Assembly (NCBI GenBank): GCA_964555235.1
Contig: CAZKRU010000025.1
Location: forward strand, 1 to 52,921
Direction of reading: 5' to 3'
DNA from: CAZKRU01 sp964555235
GTDB taxonomy: Bacteria > Verrucomicrobiota > Verrucomicrobiia > Methylacidiphilales > CAMAQI01
Length of the DNA stretch: 52,921 nucleotides
The stretch's first letter is position 1. Each line of letters starts with the position of its first letter. The translations under genes were made by a program, and so were the position numbers. Positions 8,342 to 16,091 of this stretch are shown piece after piece. Below the pieces are notes generated by a model, which ran no database searches, was not told the DNA's origin, and saw nothing but the letters and a program-made list of their open reading frames with translations.

Positions 8342-9094
8342 TTATTCGCCTGTGACTACTGGCGGCTTTGGCGTTTTTTGAAATTTGGGAGACTTGGGAG
8401 GAAGCTCTCCCTTTTCCAAAAGGAGGACTTCTTTTGGCTGCAAAACGCGGGCTTTGCCGACGGGGATTTCGGCTAATTTCAATTCACCGATCTGGGTGCG
8501 GAGCAAGCGTTTCACTTGATAGCCGACTCGCAAAAACATCCAACGGATCTGGCGTTTGATGCCCTGGGTCAAAACGACTTTAACGGTCGAGGGGCCGACC
8601 CGGTGAATCGATTCAAAGCGAGCACGCTTTCCCTCGACATTCACTCCTTTGAGAAGTTTTTCGGCGAGGGCAAAATCAAAGGGCTTGTCCAAGGTCACTT
8701 CGTAAATTTTCGGGACTTTGTGTTTCGGGTGCGTCAAACGATTCGCCAATTCACCGTCGTTCGTCAAAATGAGAAGCCCTTCGCTCTCCCGATCCAAACG
8801 TCCCACAGAAACGACACGTGGCAGATCTTTGGGAAGTAATTCGTAAATTGTTCGACGGCCTTCCGGATCACTCACGGTGCAGACGTAACCCCTCGGTTTA
8901 TGAAACGCGAGAACGAGATTTTCTTCGACCTTACAGGCGCGACCATCGACCGTGACGCGATCTCCAGGAGAGACTCGTGTCGCCAATTCAGAGACGATTC
9001 GCCCATTGATCGTAACGCGGTTTTGGCGAATCAGTTCCTCGCAGGAACGACGCGATCCAAGCCCGGCACCGGCGAGATATTGATTGAGTCTCAT
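8342..9094 (-). CDS. RsuA/RluB/RluE-family pseudouridine synthase
   Basis: 250 residues. An N-terminal S4 RNA-binding domain (about 1-60: RLNQYLAGAGLGSRRSCEEL) is followed by the synthase domain with the family motif GRLDRESEGLLILTND (98-113), in which D101 is the catalytic aspartate. The enzyme isomerises uridine to pseudouridine in rRNA; by length and S4 domain it is closest to RluB, which modifies 23S rRNA, but RsuA or RluE specificity cannot be excluded. The C-terminus is basic and proline-rich (GELPPKSPKFQKTPKPP). Confidence 0.9.
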   Translation of the reverse strand: MRLNQYLAGAGLGSRRSCEELIRQNRVTINGRIVSELATRVSPGDRVTVDGRACKVEENLVLAFHKPRGYVCTVSDPEGRRTIYELLPKDLPRVVSVGRLDRESEGLLILTNDGELANRLTHPKHKVPKIYEVTLDKPFDFALAEKLLKGVNVEGKRARFESIHRVGPSTVKVVLTQGIKRQIRWMFLRVGYQVKRLLRTQIGELKLAEIPVGKARVLQPKEVLLLEKGELPPKSPKFQKTPKPPVVTGE

Positions 9095-9097
9095 GGC

Positions 9098-9134
9098 AAA
9101 AAAGAAGAAGCCCCACCCCGGGTCTGGGGAGGGG
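9098..9134 (-). terminator. terminator after the small basic protein gene
   Basis: On the minus strand a GC-rich hairpin (CCCCTCCCC ... GGGGTGGGG, one central mismatch) is followed by CTTCTTCTTTTTT. It lies between the small basic protein stop (9184) and the RluB-like start (9094), so it should separate the two. Confidence 0.6.
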
Positions 9135-9183
9135 TCTCGCTAAAATCCAACGGTTTTAAAAACCGCATGAACCACAGAGCCGA

Positions 9184-9339
9184 TCAGGCGTCCGGCTTGG
9201 TCTTGGGAAGACCGATCACTCGGGATCCGTCTTTCCATTGACCGCGCTTTTTGATCAGTTCAACTCGCTCAAAACGCTTGAGCACGTTGCGCTTGGCGGC
9301 GGTGGTTCCAGAACTACGTAGACTTCGATGCAATGCCAT
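9184..9339 (-). CDS. small basic protein (PVC-type)
   Basis: 51 residues: starts MALHRSLRSSG, then KRNVLKRFERVELIKKRGQW and ends SRVIGLPKTKPDA. The RNVLKRxER core followed by W-K-x-G and GLPK(T) matches a short, strongly basic protein family annotated in Chlamydiae and Verrucomicrobia; a ribosome-linked role has been suggested, which I recall rather than can show. The longer ORF upstream of M1 looks untranslated. No Shine-Dalgarno precedes the ATG; instead the sequence directly before it is CCCTCCTT. A terminator follows, so it is probably monocistronic. Confidence 0.8.
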   Translation of the reverse strand: MALHRSLRSSGTTAAKRNVLKRFERVELIKKRGQWKDGSRVIGLPKTKPDA

Positions 9340-9446
9340 AAGGAGGGCGATCCTAGAAACTTCGGTTCGGAGGTAAAGCAAAAAAAGCAATTTTTCGAGA
9401 ACTCCCGGATTGCCTTTCCTGAAACTTCCTCCATGATCCCGTTCGA

Positions 9447-9782
9447 ATGAAAGAAGAAACCCAGACAACGATCAGCAAAACCATCCGCATCCAGGGCGAA
9501 GTCACCGGCTCTGAAAACCTCATTATCGACGGAACTGTCGAGGGGGAGATTCGGATCGATCACGACCTTCAGGTCAATCCCTCCGGCGTTGTTAAAGCAA
9601 AAGTTACCGCCCGCAGCATCATGGTTTCCGGTGCAATCACAGGCGCGGTTACGGCTACCGAAAAAGCTGAAATTCTTCCCGGTGGAATCGTCTCAGGCGA
9701 TGTCACCACTCCCCGCTTCCTCGTTCGCGATGGCGGGACTCTGAACGGTAAGATCGAAATGCCGATCCCCGCGAAGGACTAA
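9447..9782 (+). CDS. bactofilin (polymer-forming cytoskeletal protein)
   Basis: 111 residues with a short polar N-terminus, then the right-handed beta-helix repeat of the bactofilin family (DUF583): KTIRIQGEVTGSENLIIDGTV, GEIRI.HDLQVNPSGVVKAKV, ARSIMVSGAITGAV, EILPGGIVSGDV. Bactofilins self-assemble into filaments without nucleotide and position cell-wall or polar proteins. No M23 peptidase partner is adjacent. Divergent from the small basic protein gene with a 107-bp gap that must hold both promoters; no clear consensus was found there. Confidence 0.92.
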   Translation: MKEETQTTISKTIRIQGEVTGSENLIIDGTVEGEIRIDHDLQVNPSGVVKAKVTARSIMVSGAITGAVTATEKAEILPGGIVSGDVTTPRFLVRDGGTLNGKIEMPIPAKD

Positions 9783-9795
9783 GGAAGTCAAAACA

Positions 9796-9896
9796 GGTTG
9801 TTTCTCGCGAAGTTCGCCAAGCCGCCAAGAAGCTCTCTTTTGTTTTTAAATCAAATTCAATCCTTCGCGCCTTGGCGAACTTGGCGAGAGACAACC
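9796..9896. repeat. palindromic repeat, CTCTCGC-CGCCAAG arms (copy 1)
   Basis: About 100-bp inverted repeat. Left arm GGTTGTTTCTCGCGAAGTTC and right arm GAACTTGGCGAGAGACAACC are near-perfect complements. The centre carries TTTGTTTTTAAATCAAATTC. It fills the gap between the convergent bactofilin and rlmN genes and may serve as a terminator. Related copies: 11864-11952, 15679-15764 with 17123-17164, and 47624-47749. Confidence 0.85.
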
Positions 9897-9901
9897 TCGG
9901 G

Positions 9902-10966
9902 CTACGATCTTTCCCCTTCTTCTTTCAACTGTTTCAATCGGAGCTGACCACACGCGGCGTCGATGTCGTGTCCCTTTTCAATTCGAACCGTTGAGCGAAT
10001 ACCCGCTTTCTTGACAATTCCCGCAAAGCGACGAATTGCCTCTTCTGAGGGACGCTCCCACGGCAATCCCTCCACTTTATTGTAGGGAATGAGATTCACC
10101 TTGGCAAAAACACGACGCGCCAATTTCACCAATCGCTCGGCCTCTTCTGGATGATCGTTGATTCCCTTGAGCAAGATATACTCAAACGTAATCATGCGCC
10201 CCTTCTTCTCCTGAAAATACTCACAAGCTCCGATCAATTCCTCGACTGGATGCTTGCGATTAATCGGCATGATCTGGGATCTTACTTCATCGGAAGCTCC
10301 GTGCAGCGAAATCGCCAACCCCAATTGAAGCGAATCATCCGCGAGTTCCCGGATCCGGGGAACCAAGCCGCTCGTCGAAATCGTGATATGCCGGGCACCA
10401 ATTCCAACGCCCCACGGGGAATTGATCATCGTGATCGCCTTCCGGAGGTTTTCAAAATTCGCCATCGGTTCTCCCATCCCCATGAAAACCAGATTATTAA
10501 TTTTATCCCCGGTCACCCGCTCCGTCTCGATAATCTGTCCGACAATTTCTCCAGCCGTCAGGTTTCGTTTCCATCCCTCCAGCCCACTCGCACAAAAACG
10601 ACATCCATACGCACATCCGACTTGAGAAGAAACACAAAGTGTCATGCGATCCGATCGACTTCCATAAAGCGCCGGCGAGGCCGGAATCAAAACACTCTCG
10701 ATAAAATCGCCCTGCCCCAATCGCCATAAAAGCTTTCGCGTCGTATCCTTGGAACCTTGAACTCGAACCAATTCCAAGGCGCGAAGTCGGTATTTTGATG
10801 ACAATTCCTCTCTCATCACTTGAGGAAGCGAAGTCATTTCATGAAACTCCGCTGCACGACGCTCATAGACCCATTCCGTAATCTGCTGACGACGAAAACG
10901 CGGCATCTCTCCCAACGCCCACTCCTCCGGGAGTTGATCCATTAAAAAAGGAAGCGCTTCGCTCAT
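9902..10966 (-). CDS. rlmN: 23S rRNA (adenine2503-C2)-methyltransferase RlmN
   Basis: 354 residues, the normal length. Radical-SAM cluster motif CAYGCRFC with C118, C122 and C125; GMGEPMANFENL; ISTSGLVPRI; and the second conserved cysteine near the C-terminus in DAACGQLR. The enzyme methylates C2 of A2503 in 23S rRNA, and often A37 of some tRNAs, via a methyl-cysteine intermediate. The start ATG has no competing in-frame upstream codon in a good context. Confidence 0.96.
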   Translation of the reverse strand: MSEALPFLMDQLPEEWALGEMPRFRRQQITEWVYERRAAEFHEMTSLPQVMREELSSKYRLRALELVRVQGSKDTTRKLLWRLGQGDFIESVLIPASPALYGSRSDRMTLCVSSQVGCAYGCRFCASGLEGWKRNLTAGEIVGQIIETERVTGDKINNLVFMGMGEPMANFENLRKAITMINSPWGVGIGARHITISTSGLVPRIRELADDSLQLGLAISLHGASDEVRSQIMPINRKHPVEELIGACEYFQEKKGRMITFEYILLKGINDHPEEAERLVKLARRVFAKVNLIPYNKVEGLPWERPSEEAIRRFAGIVKKAGIRSTVRIEKGHDIDAACGQLRLKQLKEEGERS

Positions 10967-11094
10967 AAAACAGATCTTAGGGATGGTTTACTAGAATGAC
11001 AATCCGTCAGAAATTTACCTCAAAAGCTCAACGGACTCGAAGTTTGAGGCCTTTGCGGTGAAACCTTGTTCCCACCTCGACGACGCAACGAACT

Positions 11095-11700
11095 CTAACT
11101 TCGAGCCTTCGAGACGTTGCGGTTAAAATTGGGACTCCACACCATACGCCACGGCTTCTTCGCCCATGAGCCCGCATAATCCACTCCAATCCGAGGGGTT
11201 CGTTGCACCGCACGCTCTTCCACTCGGATTCCATGATCTTCCACCCAGATTCGATTTCCTTGAAGCGAAACTCCGTTGTCACGACAATCGATCCCCATCG
11301 CCACGCTGACTTTTCCCGGACCATCTGCCCAATTGGCCTCAGGAACTCCTTTCCTTCGTCGTCGAACGAGCGCCTGTCCCTCGACAATCTTCACTCCTCG
11401 AATCAACACCGCTTTCGGCTGACCCTCCTCACCCGTTACAAAATTGAGTAACGCATGAATTCCATAACAAAGATAAACATACGCCACACCTCCCTTAGCA
11501 AAGAGAAGTTCCGTTCGCTTCGTGCGTCGATTCCCAAATCCATGACACGCGCGATCCTCCGCTCCACCATAGGCTTCCGTTTCCGTGATCAACGCTCCAA
11601 CCCGCCCTTCCCGGCCATTCACATAGAGCATCTTTCCCAAGAAAAACCGGGCAGAAGAGACCGGGCTCGAATTGAGATAAGCATCCGTGGAAATCAACAT
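11095..11700 (-). CDS. DNA-3-methyladenine glycosylase, AAG/MPG family
   Basis: 201 residues from the ATG at 11700; the in-frame extension upstream reads into a dispersed repeat and is rejected. Family motifs: ITETEAYGGAEDRACHG (E40 corresponds to the catalytic glutamate), YVYLCYGIHALLNFV and DGPGKVSVAMGI. It removes alkylated bases such as 3-methyladenine, and hypoxanthine in some members, starting base-excision repair. Upstream of rlmN on the same strand with a 128-bp gap in which I see nothing specific. Confidence 0.92.
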   Translation of the reverse strand: MLISTDAYLNSSPVSSARFFLGKMLYVNGREGRVGALITETEAYGGAEDRACHGFGNRRTKRTELLFAKGGVAYVYLCYGIHALLNFVTGEEGQPKAVLIRGVKIVEGQALVRRRRKGVPEANWADGPGKVSVAMGIDCRDNGVSLQGNRIWVEDHGIRVEERAVQRTPRIGVDYAGSWAKKPWRMVWSPNFNRNVSKARS

Positions 11701-11701
11701 T

Positions 11702-11733
11702 GGCTTTTTTCTCTGAGGAATGCAGGAATCCAT
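11702..11733. repeat. partial copy of the CCTGCATTCCTCAGAG repeat
   Basis: Reads TTTTTTCTCTGAGGAATGCA followed by GGAATCC, the reverse complement of the block at 7205-7240. It lies directly before the glycosylase ATG and gives a false N-terminal extension to that ORF. Confidence 0.6.
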
Positions 11734-11863
11734 GAACGTACGATGTTATACAGAGAAGTGAAGACCGGAGCGAGGCAAGAAAAAGCTTTGCCTTGAAAAT
11801 AAAAAGAAGATCTCCTCAGCGATCTTCGCGACCTCCTCAAGAACAAAAGTGCTAAGATGTTAT

Positions 11864-11952
11864 CTCTCGCCAAGTCCGCCAAGACGCCAAGAAACTCTCT
11901 TTTGTTTTTAAATCAAATTCAATCCTTCGCGACTTGGCGGACTTCGCGAGAG
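11864..11952. repeat. palindromic repeat, CTCTCGC-CGCCAAG arms (copy 2)
   Basis: Arms CTCTCGCCAAGTCCGCCAAG and CTTGGCGGACTTCGCGAGAG flank the core TTTTGTTTTTAAATCAAATTC. To its right, CAGTTCTCACCACCAATTGC then CCCAC resembles sequence next to two other copies (17174-17199; 47591-47612), so the conserved unit may extend beyond the palindrome. The 11701-12042 gap holds this repeat, the partial repeat at its start, an AT-rich stretch with remnants of another repeat (about 11778-11850) and the terminator at 11993. Confidence 0.85.
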
Positions 11953-11992
11953 GAAAACTTCAGTTCTCACCACCAATTGCCCCACAAAACAA

Positions 11993-12026
11993 AAACCGCG
12001 CCGATCCTTGCGGAAGGGCGCGGTTT
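11993..12026 (-). terminator. Rho-independent terminator of the PagL-like gene
   Basis: Perfect 10-bp stem AAACCGCGCC/GGCGCGGTTT. On the minus strand, shortly after the stop at 12043, it is followed by TTTTGTTTT. Confidence 0.8.
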
Positions 12027-12042
12027 TGAAAGCTCAAATCGC

Positions 12043-12684
12043 TTAGAACGTATAGGTCAGGGCCGCTTGAGGACCGACCAGATTCCATCCATCATTCTTA
12101 CGCTCGGGCTCGGAGAGTCCGCCGTTGGAAGCGTGAAGGTAATTGATTTCAAAGGTTCCACTCAACTTCTCGCTGAAGAAATAACGAACTCCAGGGATGA
12201 CCATGAAAACAAAGCAGAAATCCTGTCCTTGTCCTTTGAGCCTTGCGTCACGGCTATCGGTAAAACCGAAACCAACGCGCGTCCCGAGAAAAGGAACCAA
12301 ATTCCAGCCGGGTTGAACAAAGTTATAGGTAGGCCCCGTCACCGATCCAACCATGTGACTTTCCGGTCCATCCAAAAGAGGCATTTCAAACGCACTGACT
12401 TTCCAAACGGTATTTCCACGAAGCCAGCCTTCATTGCCGATTTCGTCCAAGTTCCAGAGAAACGTTTGCATCTGAGGGAGTGCCGTGTATTTGCTTCCTC
12501 CATCAATATTGAAAAGCACCCCAGATTCCACTGCGGCTTCAAAAACATTCTCACGTAAAGCCTTCTCAGCATAGGACATCGGTTTCCCGTCCTCAATTCG
12601 CTTCGCGGCAACCAATCCATCCTTGTCTTCCGCGTGGAGCGTAAAAGTTAAGGCCAACCCCAATAATAGTCCCAATCGTTTCAT
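12043..12684 (-). CDS. PagL-like lipid A 3-O-deacylase (outer membrane)
   Basis: 213 residues from the ATG at 12684, which starts a signal peptide (KRLGLLLGLALTFTLHAE). Beta-barrel-like C-terminal half with alternating aromatic strands and a terminal phenylalanine (AALTYTF). The motif NYLHASNGGLSEPERKNDG matches the PagL/acyloxyacyl hydrolase signature, with H184 and S186 as likely catalytic residues. PagL removes the 3-position acyl chain of lipid A in the outer membrane. The first ~75 residues after the signal are longer than in small PagL proteins. Followed by a clear terminator; probably a single-gene unit. Confidence 0.75.
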   Translation of the reverse strand: MKRLGLLLGLALTFTLHAEDKDGLVAAKRIEDGKPMSYAEKALRENVFEAAVESGVLFNIDGGSKYTALPQMQTFLWNLDEIGNEGWLRGNTVWKVSAFEMPLLDGPESHMVGSVTGPTYNFVQPGWNLVPFLGTRVGFGFTDSRDARLKGQGQDFCFVFMVIPGVRYFFSEKLSGTFEINYLHASNGGLSEPERKNDGWNLVGPQAALTYTF

Positions 12685-12724
12685 AACCGTTACAAAAGCA
12701 AAAGACGTGCCTATGGTCAACGAT

Positions 12725-13348
12725 TTATTTCTGGAGGTAACCGTTCATTTTTCGCTCCAAGCCAATTGTCGTAGCCCCTCCATGACCAGGGAAGACTTTC
12801 ACTGAATCAGGCAGTGTCATCAAATGCCGATGAATCCCCTTAAATAGTTTTGTTTGCGAACCCCCTGGCAAATCCCATCGCCCAACCCCTCCCTTGAAGA
12901 GAATATCCCCACCGATGACGATTCCCTCCTTCTCATCATAAAAGGCGATGCTTCCCGGAGAATGCCCCGGAATATGATAAAGCATCCAATCTCGCCCTCC
13001 AAAGCTCCACGCGGCGCTCCCTTCCTCGGGAACGTCCAAAATTTGAGAATTTGAAACTGCGGGAATTCCCCCAATCCCAAACATTTCGAAGACCTTGGGA
13101 TCTTCAATCATAAAACGATCCAATGAATGAATAAAAACAGGACATTGATGCGCTTCCGCAACTGCCGCGGCGTCCATGATATGATCAAAATGACCATGAG
13201 TCAGAATCAATCCCTCCACCTTTAATTGGCGTCGCTCCAACTCTTCTGCCACCCCCTCCGGCGCATCAAAGCAAAGAACTCCCTTCGGGGATCTCAAAAA
13301 ATAAGCATTCGTCTCCAACTCCCCGCCCGTGTAACAAATCAGTTCCAT
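12725..13348 (-). CDS. metallo-beta-lactamase-fold hydrolase (glyoxalase II-like)
   Basis: 207 residues. Metal-binding motif THGHFDH with H51, H53, D55 and H56, then H in HIPGHSPGS, D in GGDILF and H in FPGHGG: the complete seven-ligand set of the MBL fold. Closest in pattern to small YcbL/GloB-type hydrolases (GVGRWDLPGGS). The substrate is likely a thioester such as S-lactoylglutathione or another thiol adduct, but this is an inference. Same strand as the PagL-like gene with a 40-bp gap. Confidence 0.86.
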   Translation of the reverse strand: MELICYTGGELETNAYFLRSPKGVLCFDAPEGVAEELERRQLKVEGLILTHGHFDHIMDAAAVAEAHQCPVFIHSLDRFMIEDPKVFEMFGIGGIPAVSNSQILDVPEEGSAAWSFGGRDWMLYHIPGHSPGSIAFYDEKEGIVIGGDILFKGGVGRWDLPGGSQTKLFKGIHRHLMTLPDSVKVFPGHGGATTIGLERKMNGYLQK

Positions 13349-13748
13349 CTCCCCATTCAGCCAAAGTCCTCGACGTTGAACAAGCTCGAACGTGATTGAG
13401 TCACAAAGAGCTGCGTATATGGCAATCTGAAATTATTTCTCTGAGGAAAGCAGGAATCCAGGATAGAGAAGCAAACCAATATCAGATTTTCACAATGAAG
13501 CGCGGAAACCACAGAGGGCTGAATTACAAATTGAAAAACAATGCGGATTTCCTCGGCGAGCTCCTCGTCTCAGCGCGAAAAACATCCTCTTCCTGCCTTC
13601 CTCATCGAGCCGCCCAAAGCTTTAGTCCACAAAAAACCAATTTAATTTCCTGTCTTCCTGCTCTCCTCAGAGAAGCTTCCGCAATTTAGTCTACCCAAAG
13701 CCCGGACGGCTCCCCGAAAACCGTTCGGGGCAGGCAGGAGAGCCGTCC
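13349..13748. repeat. 400-bp intergenic stretch made mostly of repeats
   Basis: No gene seen. It contains a TTTCTCTGAGGAAAGCAGGA block at 13434-13460, a GAAAAACAATGC core with CTCGGCGAG..CGCGAAAAA at about 13500-13592 (like 47776-47866), a TTCCTGCTCTCCTCAGAGAA block near 13655, and at 13704-13748 a double stem (GGACGGCT/AGCCGTCC enclosing CCCCGAA/TTCGGGG) directly after the PHP gene stop. That last unit ends with CCCTACCAAG, as does the sequence near 8310-8325. Confidence 0.65.
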
Positions 13749-14534
13749 CTACCAAGATTTCATCATTCGGCGATGTTTGCGATAAACAGCGACTTCTTTG
13801 ACTCCACACTCTTCCATCAGTGCCGCCAGTTTCGGATAATTCTCACCCGGCTGGACATGCGAGTGAGCATCGGAAGCGATGGTGAACGGAATCCCCATTG
13901 CCATGGCTTTCAAAAGAATCGATCGATCCGGATATTGAACTCCGACTGGTTTTCGCCATCCGGCGGTGCTGAGCTCCATGGAGAGCCCTCCTTGTTTGAT
14001 CAATTCGAGGATTGGCGTAAAGACTTCCGCAGGATCGCGACCGGGGAGAAAGAATTTGTGAATCTTCACCAAATCCAAATGCGCCAGACCATCGATGTGC
14101 CCGCGCCGGATCATCTTCTCAAGCTCCGCCAAATAACTCGCATACGCATTTTCAACACCGAGCCGTTCAAACTGTCCCGCCTGATCTGCAGAATCGAACA
14201 TCTTCTCTTCGCCCGTGAGATAGTGAACCGATCCCAAGACAAAATCGAGTCGCTCCCAATGCTTTTCAACCCAGGCGCGCCCCGCCGCTGAAGTTTCAGG
14301 ATCATTATCAAGCTCCAATCCCATTCCAATCGTCAGATCCGGATTCCTCTCCTGAAGTTTCTCCACCTGATCGATCTCAATCCCCGGGAAATAACGGTCA
14401 TGGTCGGTAAAAACAAAATCGGTCACTCCAATCGAGCGACAATGATCCGCCCACGGTTGCAAAAGCGCTTGGGTGTAGGGCTGATGTTTATGCCCCTGGG
14501 GGTGCATGTGGTAATCACTAAAAAGCGGTTTCAT
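13749..14534 (-). CDS. PHP-domain phosphoesterase (histidinol-phosphatase-like)
   Basis: 261 residues from the ATG at 14534, which overlaps the upstream DUF192 stop as ATGA; the longer ORF is therefore not used. PHP metal motifs in order: SDYHMHPQGH, FTDHDRYFPG, LGSVHYL, GHIDGLAHLDL and IASDAHSH. PHP enzymes of this size include HisK-type histidinol phosphatases and other phosphoesterases. No other histidine-biosynthesis gene is nearby, so the substrate stays open. The coupling to DUF192 is conserved within this window only. Confidence 0.8.
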   Translation of the reverse strand: MKPLFSDYHMHPQGHKHQPYTQALLQPWADHCRSIGVTDFVFTDHDRYFPGIEIDQVEKLQERNPDLTIGMGLELDNDPETSAAGRAWVEKHWERLDFVLGSVHYLTGEEKMFDSADQAGQFERLGVENAYASYLAELEKMIRRGHIDGLAHLDLVKIHKFFLPGRDPAEVFTPILELIKQGGLSMELSTAGWRKPVGVQYPDRSILLKAMAMGIPFTIASDAHSHVQPGENYPKLAALMEECGVKEVAVYRKHRRMMKSW

Positions 14535-15016
14535 GGCGAATTTCCTTTTTTGGGAGAGACCTCCAACGAGGCCTTTCTCAGTTTTTCCAACGGCGCCCCC
14601 GCAATCGTCACCCGATCTCCCGACTTGATTCCATTGAGCGCAAACCAACCTTGATTCACTTCAAGCGCATACAAGACCCGATCACTCTGACTGACCGTTT
14701 GGGAACGATCCAACGGCTTCATGTCATACAATTCCAAGATCACCCCTCGGGAATCGAGAAAAGCGATGGAGAGTGGGATCTTCGTATTCGCCATCCAAAA
14801 ACTCGCCTGCTTTTCGGTCGTGAAAAGAAAAAGCATTCCCGCATTGTCTGCCAACTGATCGCGATACATGAGTCCCTGCGCCATCTGCTCAGGCGTTCTC
14901 GCAATTTCAGTTTTTAAATGGGCTTGAGATCCAACGCTCAGTTCGACTTGCTCGGAAAAGACCCCCGCGCTTGCCAGTGTCGGAATCCATAGGAGCAGCA
15001 GAATCCAGCGAAGCAC
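14531..15016 (-). CDS. DUF192 family secreted protein
   Basis: 161 residues if the GTG at 15016 is used; it has GGAGG about 12 nt upstream and starts a signal peptide (LRWILLLLWIPTLASAG). An in-frame TTG at 15061 would overlap the upstream gene. DUF192 pattern: ARTPEQMAQGLMYRDQL, GMLFLF, SFWMANTKIPLSIAFLD and YALEVNQGWFALNGIKSGDRV. The family is widespread, exported and of unknown function. It is translationally coupled to the PHP gene. Confidence 0.88.
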   Translation of the reverse strand: MLRWILLLLWIPTLASAGVFSEQVELSVGSQAHLKTEIARTPEQMAQGLMYRDQLADNAGMLFLFTTEKQASFWMANTKIPLSIAFLDSRGVILELYDMKPLDRSQTVSQSDRVLYALEVNQGWFALNGIKSGDRVTIAGAPLEKLRKASLEVSPKKGNSP

Positions 15017-15038
15017 GATTCCCCTTTTCCCTCCGAAC

Positions 15039-15512
15039 TTAACGTTCCTGGGATTGCTCAATCAAATCGGCAAGGAGCGGATTCATCTTGCGAATCCGTT
15101 CACCGAGCGTCCGCACCAACGACATGAGCAAGTAGTTCGAGACGACCGGATTATCATCGATGAACCGATGCAAGGAATCCCGATCGATCCTCCAGAGTTG
15201 GGTAAATTCATTCGGAGTCACGGTCCCACTCGCCGGAGGCGGGGTCACATCAAAAACACTCATCTCCCCGACCGATTCCCCTGCCGGAATATCTCCGACC
15301 ATGTGATCGCCCCCTTCGGTACGACGGGTCACGGTCAGACTTCCTCTCACGACGAAATAGAGATAATCTTGAGCTTCCGCTTCGCGGATAATCGGGATTC
15401 CCGGACGACCTGGAAAAAATTCGCCGTACGAGGCGAAAAGATCACGATCCTCGTCTTTTAGTTTTGCCAGCCAACTTCGAGCCGGCAATTGAAGTCCCGC
15501 AGCGTTTGACAT
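15039..15512 (-). CDS. cyclic-nucleotide-binding-domain protein (no DNA-binding domain)
   Basis: 157 residues from the ATG at 15512. The CNB beta-roll covers about 25-135: DYLYFVVRGSLTVTRR, GDIPAGESVGEMSVFD and a phosphate-binding-cassette-like GTVTPNEFTQLWRIDR. The segment after the beta-roll (SLVRTLGERIRKMNPLL) is a helix; there is no helix-turn-helix as in CRP. The canonical arginine of a cAMP site is not clear, so ligand binding is uncertain. First gene of a run with DUF192 and PHP. Confidence 0.8.
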   Translation of the reverse strand: MSNAAGLQLPARSWLAKLKDEDRDLFASYGEFFPGRPGIPIIREAEAQDYLYFVVRGSLTVTRRTEGGDHMVGDIPAGESVGEMSVFDVTPPPASGTVTPNEFTQLWRIDRDSLHRFIDDNPVVSNYLLMSLVRTLGERIRKMNPLLADLIEQSQER

Positions 15513-15678
15513 AGCCCCGGAGCGTAAGCATTTCTTCAGACAAATCGAGTCTTTTTTCAATCCAAAAGGAGGGGCCCCCAATCCTGAGTGATTCCATAGA
15601 AAATAAGAAAAAAAGGTGAGTTCTCACACCAAGCTCCTTCCCGTGGAACAGGCTGTCACGGTTGTGAAGTGGATTCAT

Positions 15679-15764
15679 CTCTCGCTAAGCCCGCCAAGCC
15701 GCCAAGAAACCCTTTTTTGTTTTTAAATCGGAATTCAACCCTTCGCGCCCCCGCCTGCAACGCT
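15679..15764. repeat. left part of palindromic repeat (copy 3), cut by the IS
   Basis: CTCTCGCTAAGCCCGCCAAG, then the core TTTTTTGTTTTTAAATCGGA, ending CGCCTGCAACGCT. It matches the reverse complement of the intact copy at 47624-47749 up to that CT and then stops abruptly. The rest resumes at 17123. Just upstream (15645-15673), GTGGAACAGGCTGTCACGG is also shared with the region right of the intact copy (47867-47902, reverse strand). Confidence 0.88.
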
Positions 15765-16091
15765 TCCATGAGAAGGCGAGTCAAGGATGAAGGAGAGAGC
15801 ATCCAGATTTAGGACGAGGGAGGGTCTTGCTTCCATTCGCACTCTTGTCGGATTCCTTGATCGGGATCATCGGATTCCAGGTGCTTGATAGGTTCCGTCC
15901 TGGGGCTGGCTATCTACGCGACGCACTGAACTGAATCGTGCTTAGCGTTGCTCGCAGTCACCCAAATCGGACCTCCTCGGTTCCAAATTCTTTTCGGCTC
16001 TCTTTTTCTTCCTCGTTCTCTCTTCGGTTTTTGGCTTTGTCCTTTTTCCTCACCACGCCACAGGATTGATTCCTGCGCTTTCAAGTCACCT
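15765..16091 (-). ncRNA. putative bridge-RNA region of the IS
   Basis: Non-coding end downstream of the transposase, where IS1111-group elements encode their guide RNA. Read on the transposase strand, 15951-15944 gives GCAACGCT, identical to the left target flank with its CT, and 15919-15914 gives GCGTAG, identical to the right flank. The 24 nt between them can fold by GCAC/GTGC. This resembles a target-binding loop, but both halves match the same DNA strand, whereas characterised guides address opposite strands as I recall. RNA boundaries are not known. Confidence 0.35.

Noticed and set aside
9340..9468. 43-residue extension of the small basic protein
   Set aside because: Hydrophobic and unlike the family; it also overlaps the bactofilin start on the other strand. 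The 51-residue form matches the family length.
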